From: Rhodopseudomonas julia
Lineage (GTDB): Bacteria > Pseudomonadota > Alphaproteobacteria > Rhizobiales > Afifellaceae
Length of the DNA stretch: 64,000 bases
Reading direction: 5' to 3'
NCBI RefSeq assembly: GCF_030813515.1
Contig: NZ_JAUSUK010000001.1
Span: 310,001-374,000 of the forward strand
Made by a program: the position numbers and the translations under genes. How positions within the stretch are numbered: the first letter of the stretch is position 1; each line of letters starts with the position of its first letter. Shown piece after piece: positions 43,069 to 51,916 of this stretch. The notes below the pieces were generated by a model, which was given only the letters and a program-made list of their open reading frames with translations, was not told the origin of the DNA and made no database searches.

Positions 43069-43887
43069 TCAATAATCGTCGTTCATGCGCCGCCAGCGCA
43101 TCCACATCTTCTCGCCGATCATGCAATCGACGCGCGGGGCGTCCTGCGCGTCCTGCACAAGCGTTTTTTCCGGCGGATACGCGGCGATCTCCAGAAGCAG
43201 TTTCTGGCGGATGGCCGTCGAAAACTCGCTGACGTCGCGGATCGGCAATGCGAAGGCCCCGGTGCCGCCGATGACGCAATCCTCGTAATAGGCGTCGAGG
43301 TTGGGGATCGACATGAAGCCGCGGCCGCTCGACCCTTTCAGGAGGATCGGCAGGCCGTTGATGATGACGCCTTCGGAGACGAGACGGTCGCGCTCCACCG
43401 TCACCGGCAGACCCTGATTGTTGGGTCCGTCGCCGGACACGTCGATCACCCGGCGCAGCCCCGCATAGCCGTTGTCGTCGAAGGCGGAGAAGGAAAAGCC
43501 GAGCGCACCGGAAATGGAGGTGCGGCGCAGGCGGCCGGTCGTTGTCGTATCGAGCGCGTCCGCAAAGGCATGGGCGGTGGGCGCGTCCCCGATCAAGGTC
43601 CACGGCACGATGACCTGCTGCAGGCTCGAACCCGCCCATTCGACATAGGTGACGGCGATGCGCCCCCAGCCGCCGGAACGGATGGCTTTAATCACCTCCG
43701 GATCGCGGAAGGCGGCGACATAGCCCGCGCGCTGGAACACCTGCTCGTCGTAATCCATCGACCAGGAGACATCGACGGCGAGCACGAGTTCGAGATCGAC
43801 GGGCGTGTCATCGGCCGCAAAGGCTTGCGTGCCCGCGCCGGCCAGCGCGAGTGTCAGGCACAGAGACAGGATCGGACGAGGCCGCAT
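43069..43887 (-). CDS. DUF1194 domain-containing protein (VWA-like), exported
   Basis: 272 residues; signal peptide MRPRPILSLCLTLALAGAG, then a von Willebrand A-type fold with the metal-binding DVSWSMDYDEQ (MIDAS D-x-S-x-S, about residue 38), GALGFSF, and VIDVSGDGPNNQG. DUF1194 proteins are periplasmic and common in Hyphomicrobiales; ligand unknown. It ends 15 bp from the regulator stop. The frame has an earlier ATG at 43905; I prefer 43887 because the signal peptide then starts with basic residues. Confidence 0.85.
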   Translation of the reverse strand: MRPRPILSLCLTLALAGAGTQAFAADDTPVDLELVLAVDVSWSMDYDEQVFQRAGYVAAFRDPEVIKAIRSGGWGRIAVTYVEWAGSSLQQVIVPWTLIGDAPTAHAFADALDTTTTGRLRRTSISGALGFSFSAFDDNGYAGLRRVIDVSGDGPNNQGLPVTVERDRLVSEGVIINGLPILLKGSSGRGFMSIPNLDAYYEDCVIGGTGAFALPIRDVSEFSTAIRQKLLLEIAAYPPEKTLVQDAQDAPRVDCMIGEKMWMRWRRMNDDY

Positions 43888-44064
43888 GCAAGAAGCATCC
43901 GGCATCGGTCGCGTTCGTCCAAATCACATTTGCCGGATTGGGGGGCTCAGCGGAAGCTGCCCACCAAGCGCAGAGAAGACATGCCGGCCCGGCCGCTCGG
44001 ATTGACAGATGGGGCGGGCCGCCCTCTTTCCCCTTGCAGCGCCCTCCCCCCAAGCGAGCGCAGC

Positions 44065-44748
44065 ATGGAGATCTCCTTGTCCAACGCCTTTCTCTTCGAT
44101 CTCGACGGCACGCTCGTCGACAGCGTCTATCAGCACGTGCTCGCCTGGCGCGAAGCGCTCGACCATGAAGGCATTGCGCTTTCCGTCTGGCGCATCCACC
44201 GCAAGATCGGCATGAGCGGCGGGCTCTTCACCCACCAGCTCCTGCGCGAAATCGACAAGGATGTCGGCCCGGATATGGCCGAGCGCCTGCGCGTCCTGCA
44301 TGCGGAGGCCTATCAGCGCCTCGTGCATTCGGTCGTGCCGCTGCCCGGCGCTTCGGAGCTTCTCAAGACCTTGAGCGAGCAGAACATACCCTGGGCGATC
44401 GCCACCAGCGGGCGGATGGAGACGGCCGGCGCGAATTTGAAGGCGCTCGGCGTCGATCCCGATAAAGCGACCGTCGTCACGCGCGACCAGGTGCGCCACG
44501 CCAAGCCCGATCCGGATCTTTTCGTGGAAGCCGCGCGCCGTCTCGACGTGCCGATCGAACGCTCGATCGTCGTCGGCGATTCCATCTGGGACATGCTGGC
44601 GGCGGCGCGCTGCCGGGCGCTCGGCGTCGGCTTTCTTTCCGGCGGCTACGGGCAGAACGAGCTCGAACGCGCCGGCGCGCTCCGCGTCTATGAAGACCCC
44701 GCCGACCTCCTCCATCACCTCGACGAGGTTGCCTCGCGCTCGACTTGA
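44065..44748 (+). CDS. HAD-superfamily hydrolase (phosphoglycolate phosphatase/beta-PGM-like)
   Basis: 227 residues. HAD motif I FLFDLDGTLVDSV (nucleophile Asp11), motif II ATSGR, motif III Lys in RHAKPDPDLF, motif IV IVVGDSIWDMLAA. The helical cap after motif I places it in subclass IA, with small phosphorylated metabolites as likely substrates. ATG 44065 fits the family; the frame is open far upstream without support. It is divergent from the DUF1194 gene and convergent with chorismate mutase. Confidence 0.87.
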   Translation: MEISLSNAFLFDLDGTLVDSVYQHVLAWREALDHEGIALSVWRIHRKIGMSGGLFTHQLLREIDKDVGPDMAERLRVLHAEAYQRLVHSVVPLPGASELLKTLSEQNIPWAIATSGRMETAGANLKALGVDPDKATVVTRDQVRHAKPDPDLFVEAARRLDVPIERSIVVGDSIWDMLAAARCRALGVGFLSGGYGQNELERAGALRVYEDPADLLHHLDEVASRST

Positions 44749-44792
44749 GGGTGGCTCGGCTTCGCCGGCATGCGGCGGCCGATAGAAGCGCT

Positions 44793-45131
44793 CTAGGAGC
44801 TCTTTTGCGCGGCCGCTGTTCGGTGGCGGTCCCAGACCTCGTGCTCATGGTCGATCGAGCGATCGATCAGTTCGCGCCAGACCGGCTCGGCGATCTTCTC
44901 CGAGAGCCCTTGCGTGCGGGCTTCCGCAAGCACCTTGGCGACGACATCCTCGATCCGCCAGGGCAGCCGAACCTCATCGGCGCGCGGTTTGATGCGCCCG
45001 GCGGCTTCGATGTAGCGCTGGCGCTCGGCCAGGAGCGTCACGAGGATCCGGTCCAGCCGGTCGATCTCGGCGCGCACCTCATCCATCGTGGTGCAGTCTT
45101 CGGGGGGCGTCTGAGCGGTCGGAAAGGTCAT
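44793..45131 (-). CDS. Chorismate mutase (AroQ class)
   Basis: 112 residues; single-domain helical AroQ chorismate mutase. The family pattern is MDEVRAEIDRLDRILVTLLAERQRYIEAAGRIK with the catalytic Arg/Lys set (Arg in EVRAEID, Arg in ERQRY, Lys in RIK), then RIEDVVAKVLAEARTQGLSE. It resembles the PchB/isochorismate pyruvate-lyase subgroup common in Hyphomicrobiales. Start 45131 is supported by GAGAGGG upstream; the frame is open to 45203. It follows the dimethylglycine dehydrogenase gene by 52 bp on the same strand, which is metabolically unrelated. Confidence 0.88.
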   Translation of the reverse strand: MTFPTAQTPPEDCTTMDEVRAEIDRLDRILVTLLAERQRYIEAAGRIKPRADEVRLPWRIEDVVAKVLAEARTQGLSEKIAEPVWRELIDRSIDHEHEVWDRHRTAAAQKSS

Positions 45132-45183
45132 GGCGCCCTCTCTACAGCCACCCGAGAAAGCCCGGCAAGACGCTTTCGCCGCC

Positions 45184-47700
45184 CTACCCCCTGAGCCTCT
45201 CATTGTTCGGATCGAACGGGCTCTCCTCGATGATCGTCACGCGCTTGCGCTCGCCGAGAATCTGGATCTCCAGCTCGCCGCCGAGATCGGCCTCTTCGGG
45301 CCGGACCATGGCAAGCGCCAGCGAGGTGTCGAGCCGCCAGCCATAGCCGCCAGAGGTGGCGCGGCCGACGAGTTCGTCGGTTCCCGGCTTGAAGATCGGT
45401 TCAGAACCCCGCGCATCGGCATCGGTGACGCCTGCGACCTCCATGGTCACGAAGGTCCAGCGGTCGCCCTTCTCGCGGGCCTCCACCAGTTGATCGCGAC
45501 CGATGAACTGGCCTTTGTTCGGATGCACGAAGCGCTCGAGGCCGCTCTCATAGGCGGTGTATTCAATCGACAGCTCGCGCGGGATGAGCCGGTAGCTCTT
45601 TTCGAGGCGCATCGTGTCCATCGCGCGGATGCCAAATGGCTTGATGCCGAATTCTTCGCCGGCCTGCATGAGAAGATCGAAGATCGTGTTCTGCATCTCG
45701 ATTGGATGATGCAGCTCCCAGCCGAGTTCGCCGACGAAATTGACGCGCAGCGCATGCGCCTGCGCAATGCCGATGTTGACGAAGCGGCCCGACAGCCACG
45801 GGAAGGCGGCGTTGGAGAGATCCGCATCGGTGAGTTTTTGCAAAAGCTCCCGCGAGCGCGGGCCGGCGACGACCAGAACGCCCATTTGCGTCGTGATGGG
45901 ACGCAGACGGACCGTCCCGTCCATCGGCGCGAGCTTCATCAGAACGTCGTGGTCGTGACGCTCATAGGCGCCCGCGGAGACGAGATAGAACCGGTCCTTC
46001 GCCCATTCGTAGACGGTGAATTCGGAGCGCACACCGCCAGACGGCGTCAGCAGATGGCAGAGGGCGATGCGCCCGCGCTTTTTCGGGATACGGTTGGCGA
46101 AGATCGTTTCGAGCCAGGCGCGCGCACCCGGTCCCCAGACCTCGATCTTGGCGAAGGCCGACATGTCGAGCACGCCGACGCCGTTCGTCACGTTCTTCAC
46201 CTCTTCGCCGACGAAGGGGAAGTAATTGGAGCGGCGGAAGGACCAGCGTTCGCGGATTTTTCCCGTATGGTCGGCGGGGGGATGATTGTGGCCCGTCAGC
46301 GTATCGTCGAGGTCGAGCTCTTCGGCCGGCACTTCGTAGCCCGCAGGCGCGAACCAGTTCGGCCGCTCCCAGCCATAGACGGAGCCGAAGACCGCCCCGA
46401 GATCGGCCATGCGCGAATAGCACGGCGCAGTCTTCAGAGGCCGGCCCGCCGCCCGCTCTTCGTCGGGATAATGCATGGTGAAGACGTTGGCGTAGGCCTC
46501 TTCGTTCTTCGCCTTGAGATAGCCGCGCGAGGCATAAGGGCCGAAGCGGCGCGGATCGACGCCGGTCAGATCGAGCGAGGGCTCACCTTCGACGATCCAT
46601 TCGGCGAGCTGCCAGCCGGCGCCGCCCGCCGCCGTGACACCGAAGGAATGCCCTTCGTTCAGCCAGAAATTCTTCAAATCCCAGGCCGGGCCCACCATCG
46701 GCGAGCCGTCCGGCGTATAGGCGATGGCGCCGTTATAGACCTTCTTCACGCCGACCTCGCCGAAATAGGGCACACGCGTGATCGCCGTTTCCACATGCGG
46801 CATCAACCGGTCGAGATCTTCCTGGAAGAGCTCGTATTCGGAATCGGGATCGGGTCCCTCGACATAGCAGACCGGCGCGCCTTTCTCGTAAGGTCCAAGC
46901 AGAAGGCCGCCCGCCTCCTCGCGCATATACCAGGAGGAATCGGATTCTCTCAAAACGCAGAGTTCGGCGCCGCCGCTCCTGCGGAATTCCTGGATCGCCG
47001 GGATGGGCTCGGTCACGATATACTGGTGCTCCACCGGGATGACGGGGATTTCGAGTCCCACCATCTCACCGGTCTTGCGCACGAAATTGCCGGTGGCGGA
47101 GACGACGTGCTCGGCGTGGATGTCGCCCTTGTCGGTCGTCACGAGCCAGGAATGGTCCGGCTGCTGCTCGAGCGCCAGAACCGTGGTGTAGCGGTTGATC
47201 TCGGCGCCGAGATTGCGGGCGCCGCGGGCGAGCGCCTGCGTCAGATCGGCAGGCTGGATATAGCCGTCATCGGGATGGGCGATGGCGCCCAGGATCCCGT
47301 CGGTGTCGACGTAGGGCCAGCGCTCCTTGATCTCCTCGGGCGTCATCTCGACGACGTTGACGCCGATCGTGCGCGCCACGCCCGCATAATATTGATACTC
47401 GTCCCAGCGGTCCCTGGTGCGGGCAAGGCGCACATTGGAGACTTTGCGGAAGCCGGTATCCATGCCGGTCTCTTCCGCCAGCTCCTGGTAGAAGCGCACG
47501 GAGTATTTGTGGATCTGGCCGACCGAGTAGCTCATGTTGAAGAGCGGCAACAGGCCGGCGGCGTGCCAGGTGGAGCCAGAGGTGAGCTCGCGCCGCTCCA
47601 CCAGAACGACATCCGACCAGCCCTTTTTCGCCAGATGATAGAGGGTCGCCACGCCGACGACGCCGCCCCCGATCACCACCACGCGCGCTTTGTCCCGCAT
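45184..47700 (-). CDS. Dimethylglycine/sarcosine dehydrogenase-type FAD oxidoreductase with GcvT domain
   Basis: 838 residues. Residues 5-370 are a DAO-type FAD domain (VVVIGGGVVGVATLYHLAKK; HAAGLLPLFNMSYSVGQIHK contains the flavin-attaching His region of the family). An FAO_M linker (about 375-430) follows, then a GcvT folate-binding domain (about 435-830: GVLDMSAFAKIEVWGPGARA, VAGPRSRELLQKLTD, GELGWELHHP). It oxidises an N-methyl group of dimethylglycine or sarcosine and gives the C1 unit to THF as 5,10-methylene-THF. ATG 47700 is supported by GGGAG. With SoxBDAG it would complete betaine to glycine. Confidence 0.93.
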   Translation of the reverse strand: MRDKARVVVIGGGVVGVATLYHLAKKGWSDVVLVERRELTSGSTWHAAGLLPLFNMSYSVGQIHKYSVRFYQELAEETGMDTGFRKVSNVRLARTRDRWDEYQYYAGVARTIGVNVVEMTPEEIKERWPYVDTDGILGAIAHPDDGYIQPADLTQALARGARNLGAEINRYTTVLALEQQPDHSWLVTTDKGDIHAEHVVSATGNFVRKTGEMVGLEIPVIPVEHQYIVTEPIPAIQEFRRSGGAELCVLRESDSSWYMREEAGGLLLGPYEKGAPVCYVEGPDPDSEYELFQEDLDRLMPHVETAITRVPYFGEVGVKKVYNGAIAYTPDGSPMVGPAWDLKNFWLNEGHSFGVTAAGGAGWQLAEWIVEGEPSLDLTGVDPRRFGPYASRGYLKAKNEEAYANVFTMHYPDEERAAGRPLKTAPCYSRMADLGAVFGSVYGWERPNWFAPAGYEVPAEELDLDDTLTGHNHPPADHTGKIRERWSFRRSNYFPFVGEEVKNVTNGVGVLDMSAFAKIEVWGPGARAWLETIFANRIPKKRGRIALCHLLTPSGGVRSEFTVYEWAKDRFYLVSAGAYERHDHDVLMKLAPMDGTVRLRPITTQMGVLVVAGPRSRELLQKLTDADLSNAAFPWLSGRFVNIGIAQAHALRVNFVGELGWELHHPIEMQNTIFDLLMQAGEEFGIKPFGIRAMDTMRLEKSYRLIPRELSIEYTAYESGLERFVHPNKGQFIGRDQLVEAREKGDRWTFVTMEVAGVTDADARGSEPIFKPGTDELVGRATSGGYGWRLDTSLALAMVRPEEADLGGELEIQILGERKRVTIIEESPFDPNNERLRG

Positions 47701-47845
47701 TCCCCGCTCCCTTGAAGTCCCGATCCTCAAAGATGAGCTTAGGGCGCGTCATCGCGCGATCATGGCTCTTCCGCGACACGCCGTAATCTCTGTGAGGCAC
47801 GCGGGCACGCGCGGCGAGAATGTCGGCTCCCGAAATGTACGGATT

Positions 47846-48568
47846 TCAGGCGGCGGAGCGGTCTTCGACGGCCTCACCCGGCAGGCCTCCGAAGCGGCGC
47901 TCGCGGCGATGGAAGGCAGCGACGGTCTCGGCGAGATCGCCGGCCGCAAAATCGGGCCACATCACCTCGGTGAAGGCGAGTTCGGCATAGGCGCATTCCC
48001 AGAGGAGAAAATCGCTTAAGCGTTTTTCGCCGCCTGTGCGCAGGAGGAGATCGACGTCGGGCGATGCCGCGGCTCCCGACATTCGGCGCGCGATCGCCTC
48101 CTCGGAGACATCGCCCGCCGCGGCGCAGTTTCTTGCGGCCTCGGCGATCGCCCAGCGGGCGGAATAATCGAAGGCGATGCGCAGATGGAGTTTGCGGCCC
48201 GACGCCGTCGCCCGCTCCGCCCTTGAGATCGCGGCGCCAAGCCCGAAGGGAAGCCGGTCGCGCCGCCCGATCACGGAGAGCCGGACATTGTTTTCGACGA
48301 GTTCGTCCACCTCGCCGGCGAGATAGTGCCGCAACAGCTGCATCAGCGCCGCCACTTCCGCCTTCGGCCGGCGCCAATTGTCGCTCGAAAAGGCATAGAG
48401 CGTCAGCGTGCCGATGCCTTCCGAGGGAGCGGCACGCACCACGCGGCGCACCGTTTCGACCCCGGCCTCATGGCCGGCTTTCCGGGGAAGGCCGCGCGCC
48501 GTCGCCCATCGCCCGTTGCCGTCCATGATGATGGCGACATGAAGTCTGTCGTTGCGACTACTTTGCAT
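47846..48568 (-). CDS. Cis-prenyltransferase (UppS-like, probable second copy)
   Basis: 240 residues of the undecaprenyl diphosphate synthase family. Catalytic Asp in [44 protein letters not shown]; and [20 protein letters not shown]. The housekeeping enzyme usually has FNYGGR and RLSNFLLWQ, so FDYSAR and LSDFLLWEC mark a distinct clade. Housekeeping uppS also normally sits beside frr, cdsA and dxr, not here. It may make a polyprenyl diphosphate of different length or for a stress-related lipid. Start 48568 (AGGAGA 7 bases upstream) coincides with a palindromic operator; it is the third gene after the membrane protein and winged-helix regulator. Confidence 0.88.
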   Translation of the reverse strand: MQSSRNDRLHVAIIMDGNGRWATARGLPRKAGHEAGVETVRRVVRAAPSEGIGTLTLYAFSSDNWRRPKAEVAALMQLLRHYLAGEVDELVENNVRLSVIGRRDRLPFGLGAAISRAERATASGRKLHLRIAFDYSARWAIAEAARNCAAAGDVSEEAIARRMSGAAASPDVDLLLRTGGEKRLSDFLLWECAYAELAFTEVMWPDFAAGDLAETVAAFHRRERRFGGLPGEAVEDRSAA

Positions 48569-48576
48569 TACAAAGT
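48560..48576 (-). promoter_or_regulatory. Operator copy 2: palindrome over the start of the uppS-like gene
   Basis: 17-bp imperfect palindrome ACTTTGCATTACAAAGT (arms ACTTTG/CAAAGT). It covers the ATG at 48566-48568 and part of the Shine-Dalgarno. It matches copy 1 (49640-49656) at 15 of 17 positions. Binding here would act as a roadblock to transcription from the upstream genes or cover a promoter at the end of the regulator gene. Confidence 0.75.
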
Positions 48577-48597
48577 CTCCTGGCAAAAAAAGAGAAA

Positions 48598-49020
48598 TCA
48601 GGCGAGCTTCGGCCGAAGGTGTCCCTTCGCGCCCTCGCTGTCGGCGGGCTCAGCTTCGTCATCCGCGGCCTCCCCCGGCGCACCAGCCGCATCGCGCACC
48701 ACCCGCTCGAGAACGGCGAGATATTCGACGAAGCGGCGGCGTCCCTCTGCCGTCATATGGCAGGTGGTGAGCGGGCGCTTGCCCTCAAAGCCCTTGGCGA
48801 GGCGCACGAGCCCCGCCTCTTCAAGCACCTGCAAATGCCGGCTCAGATTGCCGTCCGTTAGCCCGCAAAGCTTCTTGAGATCGGCGAAAGCGAGGCCCTT
48901 CGGATGCGTGGCGAGCGAGGTCAGGACGCCGAGCCGCGCCTTTTCGTGGATCACCCGGTCGAGCCCTTCATAGGAATAGGGCGCGGCAGGACGGGCGGAG
49001 GCGCCTTTCGTCTCAACCAT
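48598..49020 (-). CDS. Winged-helix transcriptional regulator (ArsR-like, PF13601 type)
   Basis: 140 residues. Residues 17-100 form a winged helix: [58 protein letters not shown], then the wing. The pattern ([17 protein letters not shown]) is that of PF13601 regulators. A charged, disordered tail follows residue 105. Its ATG overlaps the stop of the membrane-protein gene (8 bases). Two near-identical palindromes at the operon promoter and before the uppS-like gene are the likely binding sites. Confidence 0.88.
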   Translation of the reverse strand: MVETKGASARPAAPYSYEGLDRVIHEKARLGVLTSLATHPKGLAFADLKKLCGLTDGNLSRHLQVLEEAGLVRLAKGFEGKRPLTTCHMTAEGRRRFVEYLAVLERVVRDAAGAPGEAADDEAEPADSEGAKGHLRPKLA

Positions 49021-49624
49021 CGGCCTCTCCCGGCGCGAAATAGAGGATCGCGGCGATCGCCACCTGGCCGACCGAAAAGGGGATGCCCATCATCCAGGGC
49101 GACAGATGCGGGCCTTCGCTCGCAAGCGCGAAGACGACGAAGCCCGAAACGAAATACCAGACCCCGGCGAGGTGGATGCCCTTCGGCAACGACCGGGCCG
49201 AGGCGAAAACCCCGAGACTGACGAAGACGAGCCACAGGCCCGGCAGCATCCACAGGGCCTGCGGCGCGACGCGCGCGATGGCGAGCGTGAGAAGTGCTCC
49301 CGCCGCGCCCGCCGGCAGAAATTGCTGCACGGCATTGTAGAGCATGGCGTCGGCGAGACCGGCATGATGGCGCCGGGTGCGCACCGCCATCTCCACTCCG
49401 ATGATGATCGCCGAAATCACGGCCGTGACGATCCATCCGCCGAAAAAGGCGATGGGATGAGCAAGCGGCGGGCCGATCAGAACCTCTTGCGCCGCCGCCA
49501 TCAGAAAGGCGAGGACGCCCGTCGTCGCGAGCGCACCCGGGCCAAACCCACGGAACGCCGTCGCCGCCGCCATCTGGTTGCGGATCGCATCGATATCGGC
49601 AAGTGCCTTTTGAAGGTCGCGCAC
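49013..49624 (-). CDS. Multi-spanning membrane protein of the winged-helix operon
   Basis: 203 residues with about six transmembrane helices (roughly residues 25-48, 56-78, 98-118, 122-142, 152-170, 178-196). No family name is certain; similar proteins are found next to PF13601 regulators, so it may be a sensor or a part of the same response. Start is GTG 49624, fixed by GGAGG 5 bases upstream. First gene of the operon, under operator copy 1. Confidence 0.72.
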   Translation of the reverse strand: MRDLQKALADIDAIRNQMAAATAFRGFGPGALATTGVLAFLMAAAQEVLIGPPLAHPIAFFGGWIVTAVISAIIIGVEMAVRTRRHHAGLADAMLYNAVQQFLPAGAAGALLTLAIARVAPQALWMLPGLWLVFVSLGVFASARSLPKGIHLAGVWYFVSGFVVFALASEGPHLSPWMMGIPFSVGQVAIAAILYFAPGEADG

Positions 49625-49639
49625 CAGCGCCTCCGACTA

Positions 49640-49681
49640 ACTCTGCATTGCAAAGTATATGGACTTGCAAAGCGACGCAAG
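49640..49681 (-). promoter_or_regulatory. Operon promoter with operator copy 1
   Basis: Read leftward, a -35-like CTTGCG (49676-49681) and a -10 TATACT (49654-49659) have a 16-bp spacer. The 17-bp palindrome ACTCTGCATTGCAAAGT (49640-49656) overlaps the -10 and transcription start. An additional half-site TTGCAAAG lies at 49665-49672 in the spacer. Classic layout for repression by the winged-helix protein encoded downstream. Confidence 0.72.
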
Positions 49682-49921
49682 GTTCCTCTTCTCCCACGCG
49701 CGTCCGGCATCATTCAGAACGTCCTCACGACCAAAGCGAGAAGGCAGAAGCCCGATCGAAACATTGCCACCCGAGTGCTCTCCCTGGGCGACCAAGTCAT
49801 CCTCGCTCCCCTCATCAGTGATTGCGAGCTGAGAGGAAGAAGAACGAAACGGAAAAGCTGGTCCCGAGGCATCTTTTCTGCAATGCTATTCCCGCATCAT
49901 GCCGGAACAGGGTGGCGCCGC

Positions 49922-50353
49922 ATGAACAAGCAGGATCTCGTTGCCGAGGTCGCACAACGGACGGGACTTTCAATGGTCGCGGCCGGCAAGGTGGTCGATG
50001 CAGTCTTCCGCGAGATGCGCGAACGCCTCGCCGCCGGAGAGAAAGTCGACCTTTTCGGCTTCGGCAGCCTTACCGTGGTCGCGCGCGCCGCTCGCATGGG
50101 CCGCAATCCCCGCACCGGCGCCAGGCTCGATATCCCAGCCACAAACTCGGTTCGGTTCTCCGCCGCCAAAAGCGTGAAGGAAGCCCTCGGGGGAACACGC
50201 AAGTCCGCGCTCGCCGGCGATCCGGTGAACCGTGCCCCGGGTCTATCGGGCAAGCCGGTCACCCCGGCGCCCGGGCTTCCGGGCGATCCGATCACCAGCG
50301 CTCCTGGCACTGGCGGGGGGCGCACGGGCGGCACGCGCAGGCGCGAACGCTGA
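49922..50353 (+). CDS. HU family DNA-binding protein with a long Pro/Gly/Arg tail
   Basis: 143 residues. The first 90 are a normal HU/IHF domain: MNKQDLVAEVAQRTGLSMVA, the EKVDLFGFGSLTVVARAARM core and the DNA-clamping arm MGRNPRTGARLDIPAT. The usual HU ends near residue 91; here about 50 more residues follow, with near-repeats of the form G-D/K-P-V/I-T/N-x-A-P-G-L-P/S-G and an end rich in Gly and Arg (GGGRTGGTRRRER). The tail may add non-specific DNA or RNA binding. ATG 49922 was chosen by the family start; the open frame upstream lacks features. Confidence 0.85.
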   Translation: MNKQDLVAEVAQRTGLSMVAAGKVVDAVFREMRERLAAGEKVDLFGFGSLTVVARAARMGRNPRTGARLDIPATNSVRFSAAKSVKEALGGTRKSALAGDPVNRAPGLSGKPVTPAPGLPGDPITSAPGTGGGRTGGTRRRER

Positions 50354-50370
50354 GAACCGGTGGAGGCGGC

Positions 50371-51318
50371 ATGCTCGGCAAGCTTCCCGACCTGATCGAC
50401 AAGGCCTTCTTCATCGGATACTTCCTGCCGGCCGCGATCCTTGTCGGCGGCATCGAGCTATGCCTCCATGCCTTCGGTGTCCTGCCGGCCTTCCTCGCCG
50501 TCGAGAAAATCTCAGATTTCTTCGACGCGGTCGTTTTGATCGCAGCCGTCTGGCTCCTCGCCATCCTGCTCCTCGCGCTCAACCGCACCCTGCTGCGCCT
50601 CATGGAAGGCTATGTGCACGTCTTCCCCTTCACGTTGATGGAATTCTGGAAACGAACAGCTTTCCGATATGACGTGAAGCCGGTGCTCGACCTGCAGGCG
50701 GAGATCGACGCGGCCGCGCAGTATGGCAGGCCCGCACCCGATTATCCCTCAGATCATTCGGAGCGGCTGCGCAGAGCTGCGGAAGACTATCCGCATGCGC
50801 AGGAGCACGTGCTCGCCACGCGCTTCGGCAATGTCTTCCGGGCGCTCGAAGTGCATTCGGCCGTCATCTATGGGCTCGACGCCATTCCGGCGTGGCCGCG
50901 GCTGGAATCCGTCATCCCGGAGAGCTTCTCCAAGCTCATCGACGAAGCGAAGGCGCAGCTCGATTTCGCCGTCAACACGTTCTATGCCGGCCTTGTCATC
51001 CTCGGTCTCTACGGCGGGCTCGCCGCTTGGAGCCAAGAACTGCCTGCCTGGTGGCTGCCGCCGCTCGCGCTTCTCGTCGCCATCATCGCCCGGCACATGT
51101 CGCTCGACGCGCTCCACCAATATGGCGACTATGTGAAAGCCTCCTTCGACCTCTACCGCCCGGAGCTCGCAAACCGGCTCGGCCTGTCTCTGCCCGACAA
51201 TGCCAAGGACGAGATACGCATGTGGACGCTCGTCAGCCAGTATCTCATCTACCGACACCACGGCACCTATGCGGCGCTCGACGAGTTCCGCAGGAAGGGC
51301 GAAAACGGCGCCGGCTGA
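50371..51318 (+). CDS. Hypothetical membrane protein
   Basis: 315 residues. Two transmembrane helices near the N-terminus (about 13-33 and 50-72), then a soluble helical stretch (about 90-200), two further helices (about 209-230 and 232-250) and a soluble C-terminus. I recognise no family. Start ATG 50371 has a good GGAGG 5-6 bases upstream and lies 17 bp after the HU gene, so the two are probably cotranscribed. Codon use is like that of its neighbours. Confidence 0.7.
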   Translation: MLGKLPDLIDKAFFIGYFLPAAILVGGIELCLHAFGVLPAFLAVEKISDFFDAVVLIAAVWLLAILLLALNRTLLRLMEGYVHVFPFTLMEFWKRTAFRYDVKPVLDLQAEIDAAAQYGRPAPDYPSDHSERLRRAAEDYPHAQEHVLATRFGNVFRALEVHSAVIYGLDAIPAWPRLESVIPESFSKLIDEAKAQLDFAVNTFYAGLVILGLYGGLAAWSQELPAWWLPPLALLVAIIARHMSLDALHQYGDYVKASFDLYRPELANRLGLSLPDNAKDEIRMWTLVSQYLIYRHHGTYAALDEFRRKGENGAG

Positions 51319-51333
51319 AGCCTTAGGGCCTTC

Positions 51334-51765
51334 TCATTCGGCGAGCTCGACCAAAGCGCGCTCGATGTCTCTGTCGGAGATGACTTCCACCTCCTCGAAT
51401 TCGCGCAAGCCCACCTCCTGCGTGAACTGGAACTGCAGATCGGTGAGTTTTTGCGTGCACGCCTGGTCCTCGGAGGCACGCGCCGTCGTCACGCGAATCT
51501 TCAGGACGCGGGCGATGCCCGCCGTCTCGCTCTCCCCCTCACCGACCGCTTCCGCCGTCGCGACCTGGCAAGGCTCCGGCGCCGTGATCAGGCCGCGCAC
51601 GCGGAGCGTCGCCGGGGAGGAATCGGGCGTGTCCTCCAGCGTCGCCTGCACGCTCGTCAGTTCGCCGACTTCGTGCGCCCCGCTGAGATTCGACTGGGCC
51701 GCCGCCCATGCCGGAAACATAGCCACAGAAAGGCTCAAAAAGGTCGCGGCGGCTGCAGGCTTCAT
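51334..51765 (-). CDS. Hypothetical exported protein
   Basis: 143 residues; signal peptide MKPAAAATFLSLSVAMFPAW ending AAAQ. The mature part is acidic with two cysteines (in APEPCQVATAE and EDQACTQKLT), likely a disulfide, and a region VRGLITAPEPC. No family recognised. ATG 51765 has GGAG 7 bases upstream; the frame extends to 51840. It is convergent with the membrane protein gene, 15 bp between stops. Confidence 0.68.
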   Translation of the reverse strand: MKPAAAATFLSLSVAMFPAWAAAQSNLSGAHEVGELTSVQATLEDTPDSSPATLRVRGLITAPEPCQVATAEAVGEGESETAGIARVLKIRVTTARASEDQACTQKLTDLQFQFTQEVGLREFEEVEVISDRDIERALVELAE

Positions 51766-51916
51766 TCTCGTCTCCGAACTTGTTCTCATGCGCGCAAGGT
51801 GGCACGCCTCACCGGGTCGTGCCAGGCTCGGCCCTGGCACGCCGAACGGGCGAGGTTCTGCAACGTTCCCTCGCTCACCGCTCTCGCCTCGTCTTTTTCA
51901 GCCTCCGGACACGTCC

